Origin: Mycolicibacterium senegalense | GTDB taxonomy: Bacteria; Actinomycetota; Actinomycetes; Mycobacteriales; Mycobacteriaceae | Direction of reading: 5' to 3' | Assembly: GCF_019645875.1 (NCBI RefSeq) | Contig: NZ_CP081000.1 | Location: 4,464,001 to 4,528,000, forward strand | DNA length: 64,000 nt | Shown here: positions 16,888 through 24,860 of the stretch, piece by piece | Layout: every line of letters starts with the position of its first letter | Numbering within the stretch: the first letter of the stretch is position 1 | The notes under the pieces: generated by a model | Databases searched by the model: none | Told to the model about the DNA's origin: nothing | The model's input: the letters and a program-made list of their open reading frames with translations, nothing else | Position numbers and translations under genes: made by a program

Positions 16888-16893
16888 TAGAAT
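16888..16893 (+). promoter_or_regulatory. -10 hexamer upstream of the possible ESX substrate gene
   Basis: TAGAAT fits the mycobacterial TANNNT -10 consensus and lies 35 bases before the ATG, leaving room for a short leader with the CAGGGGG ribosome binding site. It stands in the 73-base gap after the STAND gene, so the next gene can be transcribed independently. Confidence 0.4.
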
Positions 16894-16927
16894 GCGCAGT
16901 TGAACCGCACGATCTTCAGGGGGCTAG

Positions 16928-17764
16928 ATGAACCAGCTCGTCGCGCACACAGACGCGATTACCGGCCTGCAAAACATCGTCGGCGGCGTCAGTGAAGACA
17001 TCAACAGCTTCAAGAGCTCGTTCTCCGGCCCGTCAGACCTCGCGTCCAGTCACGGCACCATCGGTTTCCCCATGCAGAACGCCCTCGACGGGGCGTCGTC
17101 TGCGCGTAACGGCGCGCTGGGTGCGACGCAGGTGGCCGCAAGCAGAATGTCCGAATTGCTCGGAAAGGCTTCTCAGGCGTACGCCCGCGGTGACCTGGAT
17201 GCCGCCGAGCGGCTCAAAGCCCAGGCCGATGCGCTCGGCGGAGGAAAGTCCGCGGCGGGTGGCGGCGCGGGCGGCTCCGAAGCCGCGAGCTCAGGAGCGG
17301 GCGGGGCCGGCCAGGTGATGGGTCAGTTCAGCCAGATGGCCGGCCAGATGATGCAGTCGGTCACCCAGCCGCTGCAGGGGCTGGCCCAGGCGGTGACACA
17401 GGTGCCGCAGCAGGCGATGCAGGGTGTGCAGGGCATCGTCGAAGCTGCCATGCAGGCCGGGGGTGGCGGCGGCGAGGCTGCCTTGGCCGCCGGTGGCACG
17501 GGCGCCGAGGAGGCTGTCAAAGCCGCCGACCATCAGGGTGCCGGCGACGGCAGAGACGACGCCCAAGACGGCGAGAAGAAGGACGACGCCGACCATCGCA
17601 AGCACGAAGGTGAGCGCGCCCCGGTGGCCGAGGCCGGTACCGCCGCGGAGCGCAGTTATGAGCAACTCGCCGGCCGTGCCTGGGCCGGGGCGACAGCTGA
17701 GGACGGCTTCGGCGTCGGCCCGGTGCCCACTCAGGTGCACAACATCAACCCGAGACGTCAGTAG
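16928..17764 (+). CDS. Putative ESX-secreted helical protein with Gly/Gln-rich tail
   Basis: A 278-residue protein with an N-terminal helix-turn-helix of about 100 residues: helix 1 roughly 3-32 and helix 2 roughly 50-102, joined by a turn with SSHGTIGFPMQNAL. Helix 2 carries YARGD at 85-89, fitting the YxxxD/E secretion motif of type VII substrates, and the region resembles EspC-like proteins. The middle is rich in Gly, Gln and Met (about 105-180), and the tail is charged (ADHQGAGDGRDDAQDGEKKD). No signal peptide or membrane helix. Position corresponds to Rv1203c. Secretion is inferred. Its 3' end overlaps the ABC-F gene by 20 bases. Confidence 0.65.
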   Translation: MNQLVAHTDAITGLQNIVGGVSEDINSFKSSFSGPSDLASSHGTIGFPMQNALDGASSARNGALGATQVAASRMSELLGKASQAYARGDLDAAERLKAQADALGGGKSAAGGGAGGSEAASSGAGGAGQVMGQFSQMAGQMMQSVTQPLQGLAQAVTQVPQQAMQGVQGIVEAAMQAGGGGGEAALAAGGTGAEEAVKAADHQGAGDGRDDAQDGEKKDDADHRKHEGERAPVAEAGTAAERSYEQLAGRAWAGATAEDGFGVGPVPTQVHNINPRRQ

Positions 17765-19367
17765 CACCCAACTCGCCGGCGTCCAGCCGCAGCCACCGCT
17801 CGATACCGATCGCTTCCAGGAATCGTTCGTCGTGGCTGACCACCACGAACGCGCCCCGGTAGGCGTTCAGCGCCGATTCCAGCTGCCCGACGCTGACCAG
17901 ATCCAGATTGTTGGTCGGCTCGTCCAACAGCAACAGTTGGGGCGCCGGCTCGGCGTAGAGCACGCACGCCAGCGTCGCCCGCAACCGCTCCCCGCCCGAC
18001 AACGCGCCCACCGGCAAGTGGATGCGATCACCCCGAAACAGGAACTGCGCCAACAGATGCATGCGCCGGGTGTGCGACAGACTCGGTGCGGCGGCCGCCA
18101 AGCTCTCGGCCACGGTCCGGTCCTCGTCCAGCAGGTCCAGCCGTTGCGACAGGGTGGCGATCCGCCCGACGGCTCGTTGCACCGTCCCCGAGTCAGGTTC
18201 GAGTTCGCCGTCGATGATCCGCAGCAGAGTCGACTTGCCCGCGCCGTTGGGACCGGTCAGCGCAATCCGCTCCGGACCGCGGATGGACAGATCGATACCG
18301 TTGTCGGCGAACAGCTTCCGGCCGCCGCGGCTGATCTGTAACCCTTCTCCGGCGAAGACCGTCCGGCCGGCAGGCACCACGGTGTCGGGTAGATCGAGCA
18401 CTATCACCAAGGCGTCACGCAAAGCCCGTTCGGCTTCGTCCAGCCGGGCGCGGGCATCGTCGACCCGCTTGGCGTGCACATCGTCGGCGCGGGCCGCCGA
18501 TTCCTGCGCATCACGTTTGAGCTTGCCCGCCACGATCTTCGGCAGCCCGGCGTCCTTGAGGTTGCGCGCCGCGTTCGATGAGCGGCGGGCGGCCCGTTCC
18601 CGCGCTTCCTGCATCTGCCGCTTCTCGCGCCTGAGCTGTTGTTCGGCGTTGCGGATGTTGCCCTCGGCCACCGCCTGCGCGGCCTCCACCGTCTCCTGGT
18701 ATGCGGTGAAATTGCCTCCGTAGAAGATCATTTCACCGCGGTACAGCTCGGCGATCTGATCCATCCGATCCAGCAGTACCCGGTCGTGGCTGACCACCAG
18801 CAGGCACCCGGTGTAGCTGTCGAGGGCGTCGTACAGGCGGTGCCGGGCTGCACTGTCCAGGTTGTTGGTTGGCTCGTCGAGCAGCAGCACACCGGGCCGC
18901 TTGAGCAGTTGGGCCGCGAGCCCCAGCGAGACCACTTCCCCGCCGGACAACGTGCCCAACCGGCGGTCCAGCGCCAAGCCGTCCAGACCGAGCCGGTCGA
19001 GCTGGGCGCGGGAGCGCTCCTCGATATCCCAGTCATCGCCGATGGTGGTGAACACCTCGTCGCTGGCGTCACCGTCGGCCAGCGCCGCGAGCGCGTCGAG
19101 CACCGGAGCGATCCCCAGCACCGCGGCCACGGTGAGATCGGCAGTGAACGGCAGGCTTTGGGGCAGGTAGCCGACCAACCCGTCTGCGACGACGGACCCC
19201 GCCGACGGGCGGTATTCGCCGGCGATCAGCTTGAGCAGCGTGCTCTTGCCGGCGCCGTTGGGCGCGACCAGCCCGGTACGGCCGGGCCCGACGGAAAACG
19301 ACAGGTCCGAGAACAGCTCGACGTCATCGGGCCAGGCAAAAGACAAATGGGAACAGACAATAGACAT
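17745..19367 (-). CDS. ABC-F family ATP-binding protein
   Basis: A 540-residue protein with two ABC domains and no membrane segment. Domain 1: Walker A APNGAGKST (35-43), signature LSGGE and LLLDEPTNNLD; a long charged linker (about 225-320, rich in Arg/Ala/Glu); domain 2: GPNGAGKST and again LSGGE..LLLDEPTNNLD. Both catalytic glutamates are present. ABC-F proteins act on the ribosome, either as translation factors or by dislodging antibiotics. The ATG at 19367 begins the conserved MSIVCSHLSFAWPD; an upstream in-frame ATG falls inside a structured leader. That leader has a small upstream ORF and a stem-loop, typical of inducible resistance-type ABC-F genes. Confidence 0.9.
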   Translation of the reverse strand: MSIVCSHLSFAWPDDVELFSDLSFSVGPGRTGLVAPNGAGKSTLLKLIAGEYRPSAGSVVADGLVGYLPQSLPFTADLTVAAVLGIAPVLDALAALADGDASDEVFTTIGDDWDIEERSRAQLDRLGLDGLALDRRLGTLSGGEVVSLGLAAQLLKRPGVLLLDEPTNNLDSAARHRLYDALDSYTGCLLVVSHDRVLLDRMDQIAELYRGEMIFYGGNFTAYQETVEAAQAVAEGNIRNAEQQLRREKRQMQEARERAARRSSNAARNLKDAGLPKIVAGKLKRDAQESAARADDVHAKRVDDARARLDEAERALRDALVIVLDLPDTVVPAGRTVFAGEGLQISRGGRKLFADNGIDLSIRGPERIALTGPNGAGKSTLLRIIDGELEPDSGTVQRAVGRIATLSQRLDLLDEDRTVAESLAAAAPSLSHTRRMHLLAQFLFRGDRIHLPVGALSGGERLRATLACVLYAEPAPQLLLLDEPTNNLDLVSVGQLESALNAYRGAFVVVSHDERFLEAIGIERWLRLDAGELGATDVSG

Positions 19368-19384
19368 GCTGGTACTCCAAGGTG

Positions 19385-19406
19385 ATGCGGGCAGCAGACC
19401 CCGCAT
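19385..19406 (-). promoter_or_regulatory. Stem-loop in the ABC-F gene leader
   Basis: ATGCGGG and CCCGCAT form a perfect seven-base stem with an eight-base loop, ending 17 bases before the ABC-F ATG and just upstream of its TTGGAG ribosome binding site. A second, weaker stem (GGAGA with TCTCC, 19442-19460) lies within the upstream ORF. Together they could form an attenuator. Confidence 0.45.
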
Positions 19407-19436
19407 TGAGGGACAGGAACGAATCAACTCGCGGGA

Positions 19437-19466
19437 TCACCCGGAGATGTCGTCGTCTCCCAGCAT
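19437..19466 (-). CDS. Nine-codon upstream ORF (possible leader peptide)
   Basis: Reads MLGDDDISG and stop. An AGGTGG ribosome binding site lies ten bases before its ATG. It is placed 69 bases upstream of the ABC-F start and before the ATGCGGG stem-loop. Short leader ORFs upstream of ABC-F genes commonly sense ribosome stalling by antibiotics; that function here is inference. A second overlapping frame beginning at 19507 would give 27 codons, but its ATG overlaps a possible -10 (TACTAT, 19511-19506). Confidence 0.4.
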   Translation of the reverse strand: MLGDDDISG

Positions 19467-19536
19467 GTTTTCGGCCCACCTCGGTTGACAGCAGATGCGT
19501 GTTCCATAGTACGCATTCAGGCAAGGCGATTTATGT

Positions 19537-19902
19537 TCAGTAACTTCCGCGCAGCCGATCCAGTTGTCGCCGTTCACGTTTCGTGGGCCGCCCGGCTCCT
19601 CGGTCACGGACCGGCACTGACGCCATCATCTCTTTGGGTGGCGGTGGCGGGCTGCGGTCGATCAGGCATTCCGAAGCCACGGACGGCCCTACCCTTTTCG
19701 CGATGGGCCGGATCACCTCGACGATCCGTTCTCGGCCGTCCAACCGGACCCGCACCTCGTCGCCGGGGCTCACGTGCTGCGCCGGTTTGGCGGGCACGTT
19801 GTTGACCCGGACGTGGCCGCCGCGGCAGGCAGCCGCCGCAGCGGACCGGGTCTTGGTGATGCGCACGGCCCAGATCCAGCTGTCGACACGAACGGAGCTC
19901 AT
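19537..19902 (-). CDS. S4 domain RNA-binding protein (Hsp15/HslR-like)
   Basis: A 121-residue protein with an N-terminal S4 fold: VRVDSWIWAVRITKTRSAAA, then CRGGHVRVNNVPAKPAQHVS and PGDEVRVRL. This matches the heat-shock protein 15 family, which recycles stalled 50S subunits carrying peptidyl-tRNA. The C-terminal 40 residues are basic and proline-rich and end RPTKRERRQLDRL, also seen in actinobacterial members. Start overlaps the dapE stop by four bases (ATGA). Next gene downstream is the ABC-F gene, so two ribosome-acting proteins are adjacent. Confidence 0.9.
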   Translation of the reverse strand: MSSVRVDSWIWAVRITKTRSAAAAACRGGHVRVNNVPAKPAQHVSPGDEVRVRLDGRERIVEVIRPIAKRVGPSVASECLIDRSPPPPPKEMMASVPVRDRGAGRPTKRERRQLDRLRGSY

Positions 19903-20963
19903 GTCAGATAGCGCCTCAGCATGTCGGTGACGGCGGTGATCTGGGCGACCTCCACCCGTTCGTCGACCTTGTGGGCCAGGTTGGGATCACCTGGGCCGTA
20001 GTTCACGGCCGGGATGCCGAGCGCCGCGAAGCGAGAAACGTCGGTCCAGCCGTATTTGGCGCGTACCTGGCCCCCGGCCGCGGCCACCAGGGCGGCAGCA
20101 GCCGGTTTGGCCAGCCCGGGCAGGGCGCCGGCTGCGGCGTCGGTCAAGTCGATGGTGACGTCGAGCCCGTCGAACACCTCGTGTACGTGGGCGACGGCCT
20201 GCTCGACGCTTCGGTCGGGGGCGAACCGGAAGTTGACGGTCACCGAGGCTGCGTCGGGGATGACGTTGCCGGCGATGCCGCCGTCGATGCGCACCGCCGA
20301 CAGCCCTTCCCGGTAGACGCAGCCGTCGATGTCGACGCTGCGGGGCTGGTATGCCGTCAACCGGTCCAGCACGGCGCCCAGTTTGTGAATCGCGTTGTCG
20401 CCCAGCCAGGATCGCGCTGAGTGCGCGCGGGTGCCGGTGGCACTGACGACGACGCGGATGGTGCCCTGGCAGCCGGCTTCGATGAAGCCGCCGGACGGTT
20501 CGCCGAGGATCGCGACGTCGGCCTGCAGCCAGTCGGGCAGCTCACGCTCGATGCGGCCCAGCCCGTTGGCGCTGGACTCGATCTCCTCGCAGTCGTACAT
20601 CATCAGGGTGATGTCGTGGCTCGGCTCGGCGATGGTGGCCGCCAGGTGCAGGAACACCGCGTCACCGGATTTCATGTCCGAGGTGCCGCAGCCCCACAGC
20701 TCACCGTTGGCCATGTGGCTGGGAACGTTGTCGGCGATGGGCACGGTGTCGATGTGTCCGGCCAGCATCACCCGCGAGGAACGGCCCAGGTGGGTGCGGG
20801 CCAGCACGGCGTCGCCGTTGCGGATCACCTCGAACCACGGCGCCTGCACCCGCAGGGCGGCTTCGATCTCGTCGGCGATGCGGCGCTCATGGCGGGATTC
20901 GCTGGGGATGTCCACCAGCGCAGCGGTCAGCGCGATCGGATCGGCACGCAGGTCTAGCCCCAT
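19899..20963 (-). CDS. dapE: Succinyl-diaminopimelate desuccinylase
   Basis: Zinc peptidase-family enzyme that converts N-succinyl-LL-DAP to LL-DAP in lysine and peptidoglycan synthesis. The 354-residue protein shows the M20 metal ligands: AGHIDTVPIADN (His-x-Asp), WGCGTSDMKSGDAV (bridging Asp) and DCEEIES (catalytic Glu pair). The dimerisation insert is present (GTRAHSARSWLGDNAIHKLG). The ATG start lies 34 bases from the divergent dapD start; the shared spacer contains overlapping -10 elements. Orthologue of Rv1202. Confidence 0.95.
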   Translation of the reverse strand: MGLDLRADPIALTAALVDIPSESRHERRIADEIEAALRVQAPWFEVIRNGDAVLARTHLGRSSRVMLAGHIDTVPIADNVPSHMANGELWGCGTSDMKSGDAVFLHLAATIAEPSHDITLMMYDCEEIESSANGLGRIERELPDWLQADVAILGEPSGGFIEAGCQGTIRVVVSATGTRAHSARSWLGDNAIHKLGAVLDRLTAYQPRSVDIDGCVYREGLSAVRIDGGIAGNVIPDAASVTVNFRFAPDRSVEQAVAHVHEVFDGLDVTIDLTDAAAGALPGLAKPAAAALVAAAGGQVRAKYGWTDVSRFAALGIPAVNYGPGDPNLAHKVDERVEVAQITAVTDMLRRYLT

Positions 20964-20983
20964 GGCCGTCCACGGTAGTCCAG

Positions 20984-20990
20984 TAACCTA
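20984..20990. promoter_or_regulatory. Overlapping divergent -10 elements of dapE and dapD
   Basis: The heptamer TAACCTA gives TAACCT (TANNNT) on the plus strand, ending eight bases before the dapD GTG, and TAGGTT on the minus strand, ending 21 bases before the dapE ATG. dapD would be leaderless. Simultaneous initiation at both is unlikely because the hexamers overlap by five bases. Confidence 0.5.
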
Positions 20991-20997
20991 GGCCAAC

Positions 20998-21942
20998 GTG
21001 ACTGCAGCATCTGGCGTCGGCCTGGCCACCATCACCGCCGACGGGACCGTCCTGGACACCTGGTTTCCCGCCCCTGAGCTGAGCGGCTCCGGCGAGGCCG
21101 GCACGGTGAAGCTCACGGGTGACGATGTCCCCGCCGAGTTCGCGGGCCTGACCGGTCCCGACGCAGACCGCGGCGTCGAGGTGGTGGCGGTGCGGACCAC
21201 CATCGCCTCACTCGAGGACAAGCCGGTCGATACGCATGACGTCTGGCTGCGACTGCACCTGCTCTCCCACCGGTTGGTGGCCCCGCACGGCGCCAACTTG
21301 GACGGCATCTTCGGTCTGCTGGCCAATGTGGTGTGGACCAACTTCGGCCCGTGCGCGGTGGAGGGATTCGAGACCGTGCGGGCCAAGCTGCGGCGGCGCG
21401 GCGCAGTAGCCGTGTACGGCATCGACAAGTTCCCCCGCATGGTCGACTACGTGACCCCGTCGGGCGTGCGTATCGCCGACGCCGACCGGGTCCGGCTGGG
21501 CGCTCACCTGGCCTCGGGCACCACGGTCATGCACGAGGGTTTCGTGAACTTCAACGCCGGCACGCTGGGCACCTCGATGGTCGAGGGCCGGATCTCGGCC
21601 GGTGTGGTCGTCGACGACGGCTCCGATGTCGGCGGTGGCGCATCGATCATGGGCACGCTGTCCGGTGGCGGCAAAGAGGTGATCAAGGTGGGCAAGCGTT
21701 GCCTGCTGGGCGCCAACTCCGGCCTGGGCATCTCGCTGGGCGATGACTGCGTGGTGGAAGCCGGGCTCTATGTCACCGGTGGCACCAAGGTGATCACTGC
21801 TGACGGGCAGACCACCAAGGCCGTCGAGCTGTCCGGGGCCAACAACCTGCTGTTCCGGCGCAACTCACTGTCCGGCGCGGTCGAGGTCGTAAAGCGTGAC
21901 GGCACCGGCATCACGCTCAATGAGGCGCTACACGCCAACTAG
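20998..21942 (+). CDS. dapD: Tetrahydrodipicolinate N-succinyltransferase
   Basis: Adds a succinyl group to tetrahydrodipicolinate, the step before DapC and DapE, both also in this window. The 314-residue protein has the actinobacterial N-terminal extension (DTWFPAPELSGSGEAGT), then a left-handed beta-helix with hexapeptide repeats: VRLGAHLASGTTVMHEGFVN, NFNAGTLGTSMVEGRIS, GVVVDDGSDVGGGASIMG. The start is GTG, with a -10 eight bases upstream, suggesting a leaderless mRNA. Orthologue of Rv1201c. Ends before a large terminator hairpin. Confidence 0.95.
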   Translation: MTAASGVGLATITADGTVLDTWFPAPELSGSGEAGTVKLTGDDVPAEFAGLTGPDADRGVEVVAVRTTIASLEDKPVDTHDVWLRLHLLSHRLVAPHGANLDGIFGLLANVVWTNFGPCAVEGFETVRAKLRRRGAVAVYGIDKFPRMVDYVTPSGVRIADADRVRLGAHLASGTTVMHEGFVNFNAGTLGTSMVEGRISAGVVVDDGSDVGGGASIMGTLSGGGKEVIKVGKRCLLGANSGLGISLGDDCVVEAGLYVTGGTKVITADGQTTKAVELSGANNLLFRRNSLSGAVEVVKRDGTGITLNEALHAN

Positions 21943-21955
21943 CTTCTATCGGCCG

Positions 21956-22014
21956 CCGAACGTCGGCTTGTGTATCAAAATTCGTCAAGATCTGACACAC
22001 AAGCCAATGTTCGG
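21956..22014. terminator. Long bidirectional hairpin after dapD
   Basis: Nested inverted repeat: CCGAAC (21956-21961) with GTTCGG (22009-22014), a 3x3 internal loop, then GGCTTGTGT (21965-21973) with ACACAAGCC (21997-22005) and a 23-base loop. It separates the convergent dapD and small secreted protein genes. Confidence 0.6.
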
Positions 22015-22027
22015 GCTTCAGGCCGCT

Positions 22028-22273
22028 CTAGGTGCAGGGAATCCCGTGCGGGCCACCGATCCAGTGACCAGGCGGTGACTGCCAGGGGCACCACTTCTTG
22101 ATCTGCCCTGGTGGGACGTTCGGGACCGGATTCCAGTCGACCCAGCCCGGACCGGGAACCCACGGAATACGGGGGCCGGGGTCAGCTTGCGCTGAAGCCG
22201 CGCCCAACCCGAGGGACCCGGCGCCCAGGGCACCGGCGATCATTGCTGTTCCCACGATCTTCTTGAGATTCAC
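22028..22273 (-). CDS. Small secreted Trp/Pro-rich protein
   Basis: An 81-residue protein beginning at a GTG with a GGAGG site seven bases upstream. Signal peptide: NLKKIVGTAMIAGALGAGSL followed by GLGAASAQADPGP, with likely cleavage after AQA. The mature part is about 50 residues and rich in Pro, Trp and Gly (PWVPGPGWVDWNP, KKWCPWQSPPGHWIGG) with two Cys near the C-terminus that could form a disulfide. No function is known. The longer reading frame upstream is rejected because the signal peptide would be buried. Similar tiny secreted proteins are common in mycobacteria. Confidence 0.8.
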   Translation of the reverse strand: MNLKKIVGTAMIAGALGAGSLGLGAASAQADPGPRIPWVPGPGWVDWNPVPNVPPGQIKKWCPWQSPPGHWIGGPHGIPCT

Positions 22274-22375
22274 GTGTGACCTCCAAACATCGGCAGGTTG
22301 ACGTGCGCTTTCTAACCCCTCTATCGCCCAAGCTACGCCTTTTGTTACCACGCCGACGGAGCCGGCCAGGAACTG

Positions 22376-23782
22376 TCAGCCCTGTCGGGCCAATTCCTTT
22401 TTCATCACCTTGCCCATGGCGTTGCGGGGCAGGCTGTCGACCAACCGAACTTCGCGGGGCCGTTTGTGTGCCGAAAGTTGTTGAGCGACAAAATCGATCA
22501 GCACTTCGGGCGTGGCAGTGCCGACGACGAACGCGACGATGCGTTGCCCGAGGTCCTCGTCGGGCACGCCGACGACCGCCACCTCGTCCACCTCGTCGTG
22601 GCCCAGCAGCACGGTCTCGATCTCACCGGCACCGATCCGGTAGCCGCCCGATTTGATCAGGTCCACCGATTCTCGCCCGACTATGCGGTGCATGCCGTCG
22701 GCGTCGATGACCGCGACGTCTCCGGTGCGGTACCAGCCGTCGGCGTCGAACGCCTCGGCGGTGGCCTCCGGCCGGTTCAGGTAACCGTCGAACACCATGG
22801 GGCCCTTGATCTGTAGCCGGCCGATGGTTTCCCCGTCGTGCGGCACCGGGGCGCCGTCGTCGTCGACGAGCCGGGTCTGTACCCCGGTCAACGGCAGCCC
22901 GACCCAGCCGGGCCTTCGTTCCCCGTCGACCCGCGTGCTCAGGGTGATCAGCGATTCGGTGCTGCCGTAACGCTCCACCGGCGCGTGGCCCGTCAGCCGC
23001 ACCAGCTCGTCGAACACCGGCACGGGGAGCGGCGCGCTGCCGGAGACCAGGAGCCGCGCGGAGGACAAAGCCAGCGCGGAGTCGAGATCCTTGACCACCC
23101 GGGACCACACCGTGGGAACCCCGAAGTACAGCGTGCCCTGGGCCTGCGCGTACGCGGCCGGTGTCGGTTTCCCGGTGTGGACGAAGCGGTTTCCGATCCG
23201 CAGCGAGCCGAGCAGACCCAGCACCAGGCCATGCACATGGAACAGCGGCAGACCGTGCACCAAGGTGTCCTCGGCGGTCCACTGCCAGGCTTGTGCCAGT
23301 GCGTCGATGTCGTCGGCGATGGCCTGGCGGCTGATCGGCACACCCTTGGGCGCCCCGGTGGTTCCGGAGGTGTACATGATGATCGCCGTCGAAGCCGGCG
23401 AGGGCTCGGGATAGCGGTGCCAGCTCCGGGCGTGCAGCCGCACCGGGATGTGCGGCAGCCCCTCGGTCTCGTCGGGCCGCTCCCCCAGCCAGGCCTGGGC
23501 GCCCGAGTCGGTGAGGATGTGCCGGCGTTCCGCGGTGCCGACGTCGGCGGGGACGGGGACGACGGGTACGCCGGCGATCAGGCAACCGATGATGGCGAGG
23601 ACCGTGGTCGGGGTGGGTGTCGCCAGGACGGCGACCCGGCGGGCGACAGCGACACGCTCAGCCACCGAGGTGGCGGCGCCGACGAGGTCACTGCGGCTCA
23701 GTACGGTCCCGTCGATGGTGACGGCGTCGGCGAGTTCGGCGCCCGCGGCGACGGCTGCGGGGTTCAAGGAGGCCAGCAACAC
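22376..23782 (-). CDS. fadD36: Acyl-CoA synthetase FadD36
   Basis: A 468-residue ANL-superfamily enzyme. AMP-binding signature AIIMYTSGTTGAPKGVP, then HGLPLFHVHGLVLG, the adenylate block ERYGSTESLITLSTR and C-terminal YRTGDVAVIDADG..GRESVDLIKSGGYRIG with the catalytic Lys near the end in PRNAMGKVMKKEL. The shorter length is usual for FadD36 (Rv1193) and malonyl-CoA synthetase-like enzymes, so the substrate may be a short or dicarboxylic acid. The GTG at 23782 was chosen because VLLASLNPAAV matches the family N-terminus and the upstream frame runs into the divergent gene. Confidence 0.9.
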   Translation of the reverse strand: MLLASLNPAAVAAGAELADAVTIDGTVLSRSDLVGAATSVAERVAVARRVAVLATPTPTTVLAIIGCLIAGVPVVPVPADVGTAERRHILTDSGAQAWLGERPDETEGLPHIPVRLHARSWHRYPEPSPASTAIIMYTSGTTGAPKGVPISRQAIADDIDALAQAWQWTAEDTLVHGLPLFHVHGLVLGLLGSLRIGNRFVHTGKPTPAAYAQAQGTLYFGVPTVWSRVVKDLDSALALSSARLLVSGSAPLPVPVFDELVRLTGHAPVERYGSTESLITLSTRVDGERRPGWVGLPLTGVQTRLVDDDGAPVPHDGETIGRLQIKGPMVFDGYLNRPEATAEAFDADGWYRTGDVAVIDADGMHRIVGRESVDLIKSGGYRIGAGEIETVLLGHDEVDEVAVVGVPDEDLGQRIVAFVVGTATPEVLIDFVAQQLSAHKRPREVRLVDSLPRNAMGKVMKKELARQG

Positions 23783-23807
23783 CCTTGTGAGGCTACCGTC
23801 GGGGGCT

Positions 23808-24833
23808 ATGGGCACAGCAGCTGGACGCGACCGTGACGACTCGGGCCGGCCGCGCAGCACCCGCCCGCGCGACGCGCTCGGCCGGCCGTTGCCCTACGGC
23901 AGTGAAGGCGTCGAACGGATCCCCGATGACCTGGAGCTCTCGCCGGCCGAAACGCTCGCCTACGCGCAGGATCTGCTCGACCGGGGTCAGGCGTTCGGCG
24001 CCCACGAAGTGCTCGAGGCGGCGTGGAAGAGCGGCCCCGAGCACGAGCGTGCGCTCTGGCAGGGGCTGGCGCAGCTGGCCGTGGGCATCACCCATGTGCA
24101 GCGCGGCAATCGGACCGGTGCGGCCGCCCTGTTACGACGCGCGTCGGCGCGGTTGTCGCTGGTCGAAACGCCGGCGCCTTACGACGTCGACGTGGCGCAT
24201 CTGATCGCGTACGCCGACGCTCTGGCCGAGGACGTCGATCGGGGCGAGGTCGAAGTCCAGCGGTTAGGCACCCGCCTGACAGCGGCTATCCGGCGCACCG
24301 CAACCCGCGAGGTGTATCGGAACGACTGGTTGACGCTGCGCGAGGACGAGATCGTCCGACCCGACGGCAGCCCCGGCATCTACGCCGTGGTGGACAAGCC
24401 GACCTATGCCCTGGTGATCCCGTATGCCCCTGAGCCAGACCGGTTTCACCTCGTCGAGCAGTTCCGCTATCCGCTGGGCCTGCGGCGCTGGGAGTTCCCG
24501 CAGGGCACCGCTCCCGAACAACAACATCTCGCACCGGAAGCCTTGGCCCACCGCGAGTTACGTGAGGAGACCGGGCTGCGGGCCGAGAACATGGAGCGCC
24601 TCGGTCAGCTCGACGTGGCGGCCGGGATGAGCAGCCAGCGCGGGTGGGTGTTCCTGGCGACCGGGCTCAGCGAGGGCGAGCACGAACGCGAGCACGAGGA
24701 ACAGGACATGCACAGCGCGTGGTTCACCCGCGCTGAAGTTGAGCGGATGATCCGCGACGGTGAGATCACCGATGCGCAGACCATTGCCGCGTGGACCTTT
24801 CTCATGTTGCGCACCAGCGACTTTCGCCGTTGA
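23808..24833 (+). CDS. DUF309-NUDIX fusion protein
   Basis: A 341-residue two-domain protein. Residues about 35-163 are DUF309: LSPAETLAYAQDLLDRGQAF, GAHEVLEAAWKSGPEHERAL (64-83), then LAQLAVGITHVQRGN. Residues about 167-335 are a NUDIX hydrolase of the ADP-ribose pyrophosphatase type, with AHRELREETGL (247-257) as the core of the Nudix box. The Gly-to-Arg spacing in the box is two residues longer than the canonical GX5EX7REUXEEXGU and the first Glu is displaced, so metal binding may be altered. The ATG lies 25 bases from the divergent fadD36 start. The two domains are usually separate proteins; a nucleotide-repair or NAD-related role is a guess. Confidence 0.8.
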   Translation: MGTAAGRDRDDSGRPRSTRPRDALGRPLPYGSEGVERIPDDLELSPAETLAYAQDLLDRGQAFGAHEVLEAAWKSGPEHERALWQGLAQLAVGITHVQRGNRTGAAALLRRASARLSLVETPAPYDVDVAHLIAYADALAEDVDRGEVEVQRLGTRLTAAIRRTATREVYRNDWLTLREDEIVRPDGSPGIYAVVDKPTYALVIPYAPEPDRFHLVEQFRYPLGLRRWEFPQGTAPEQQHLAPEALAHRELREETGLRAENMERLGQLDVAAGMSSQRGWVFLATGLSEGEHEREHEEQDMHSAWFTRAEVERMIRDGEITDAQTIAAWTFLMLRTSDFRR

Positions 24834-24860
24834 CATCAACTTAGGTTGAGGTTCTACGGT
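24830..24860 (+). promoter_or_regulatory. SigA-type promoter of the 2OG oxygenase gene
   Basis: Perfect -35 TTGACA (24830-24835, overlapping the stop of the upstream gene), 19-base spacer, -10 TACGGT (24855-24860), then seven bases to the GTG start: a leaderless transcript. The spacer has an inverted repeat CAAC-N4-GTTG (24837-24848), a possible operator. Confidence 0.6.
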
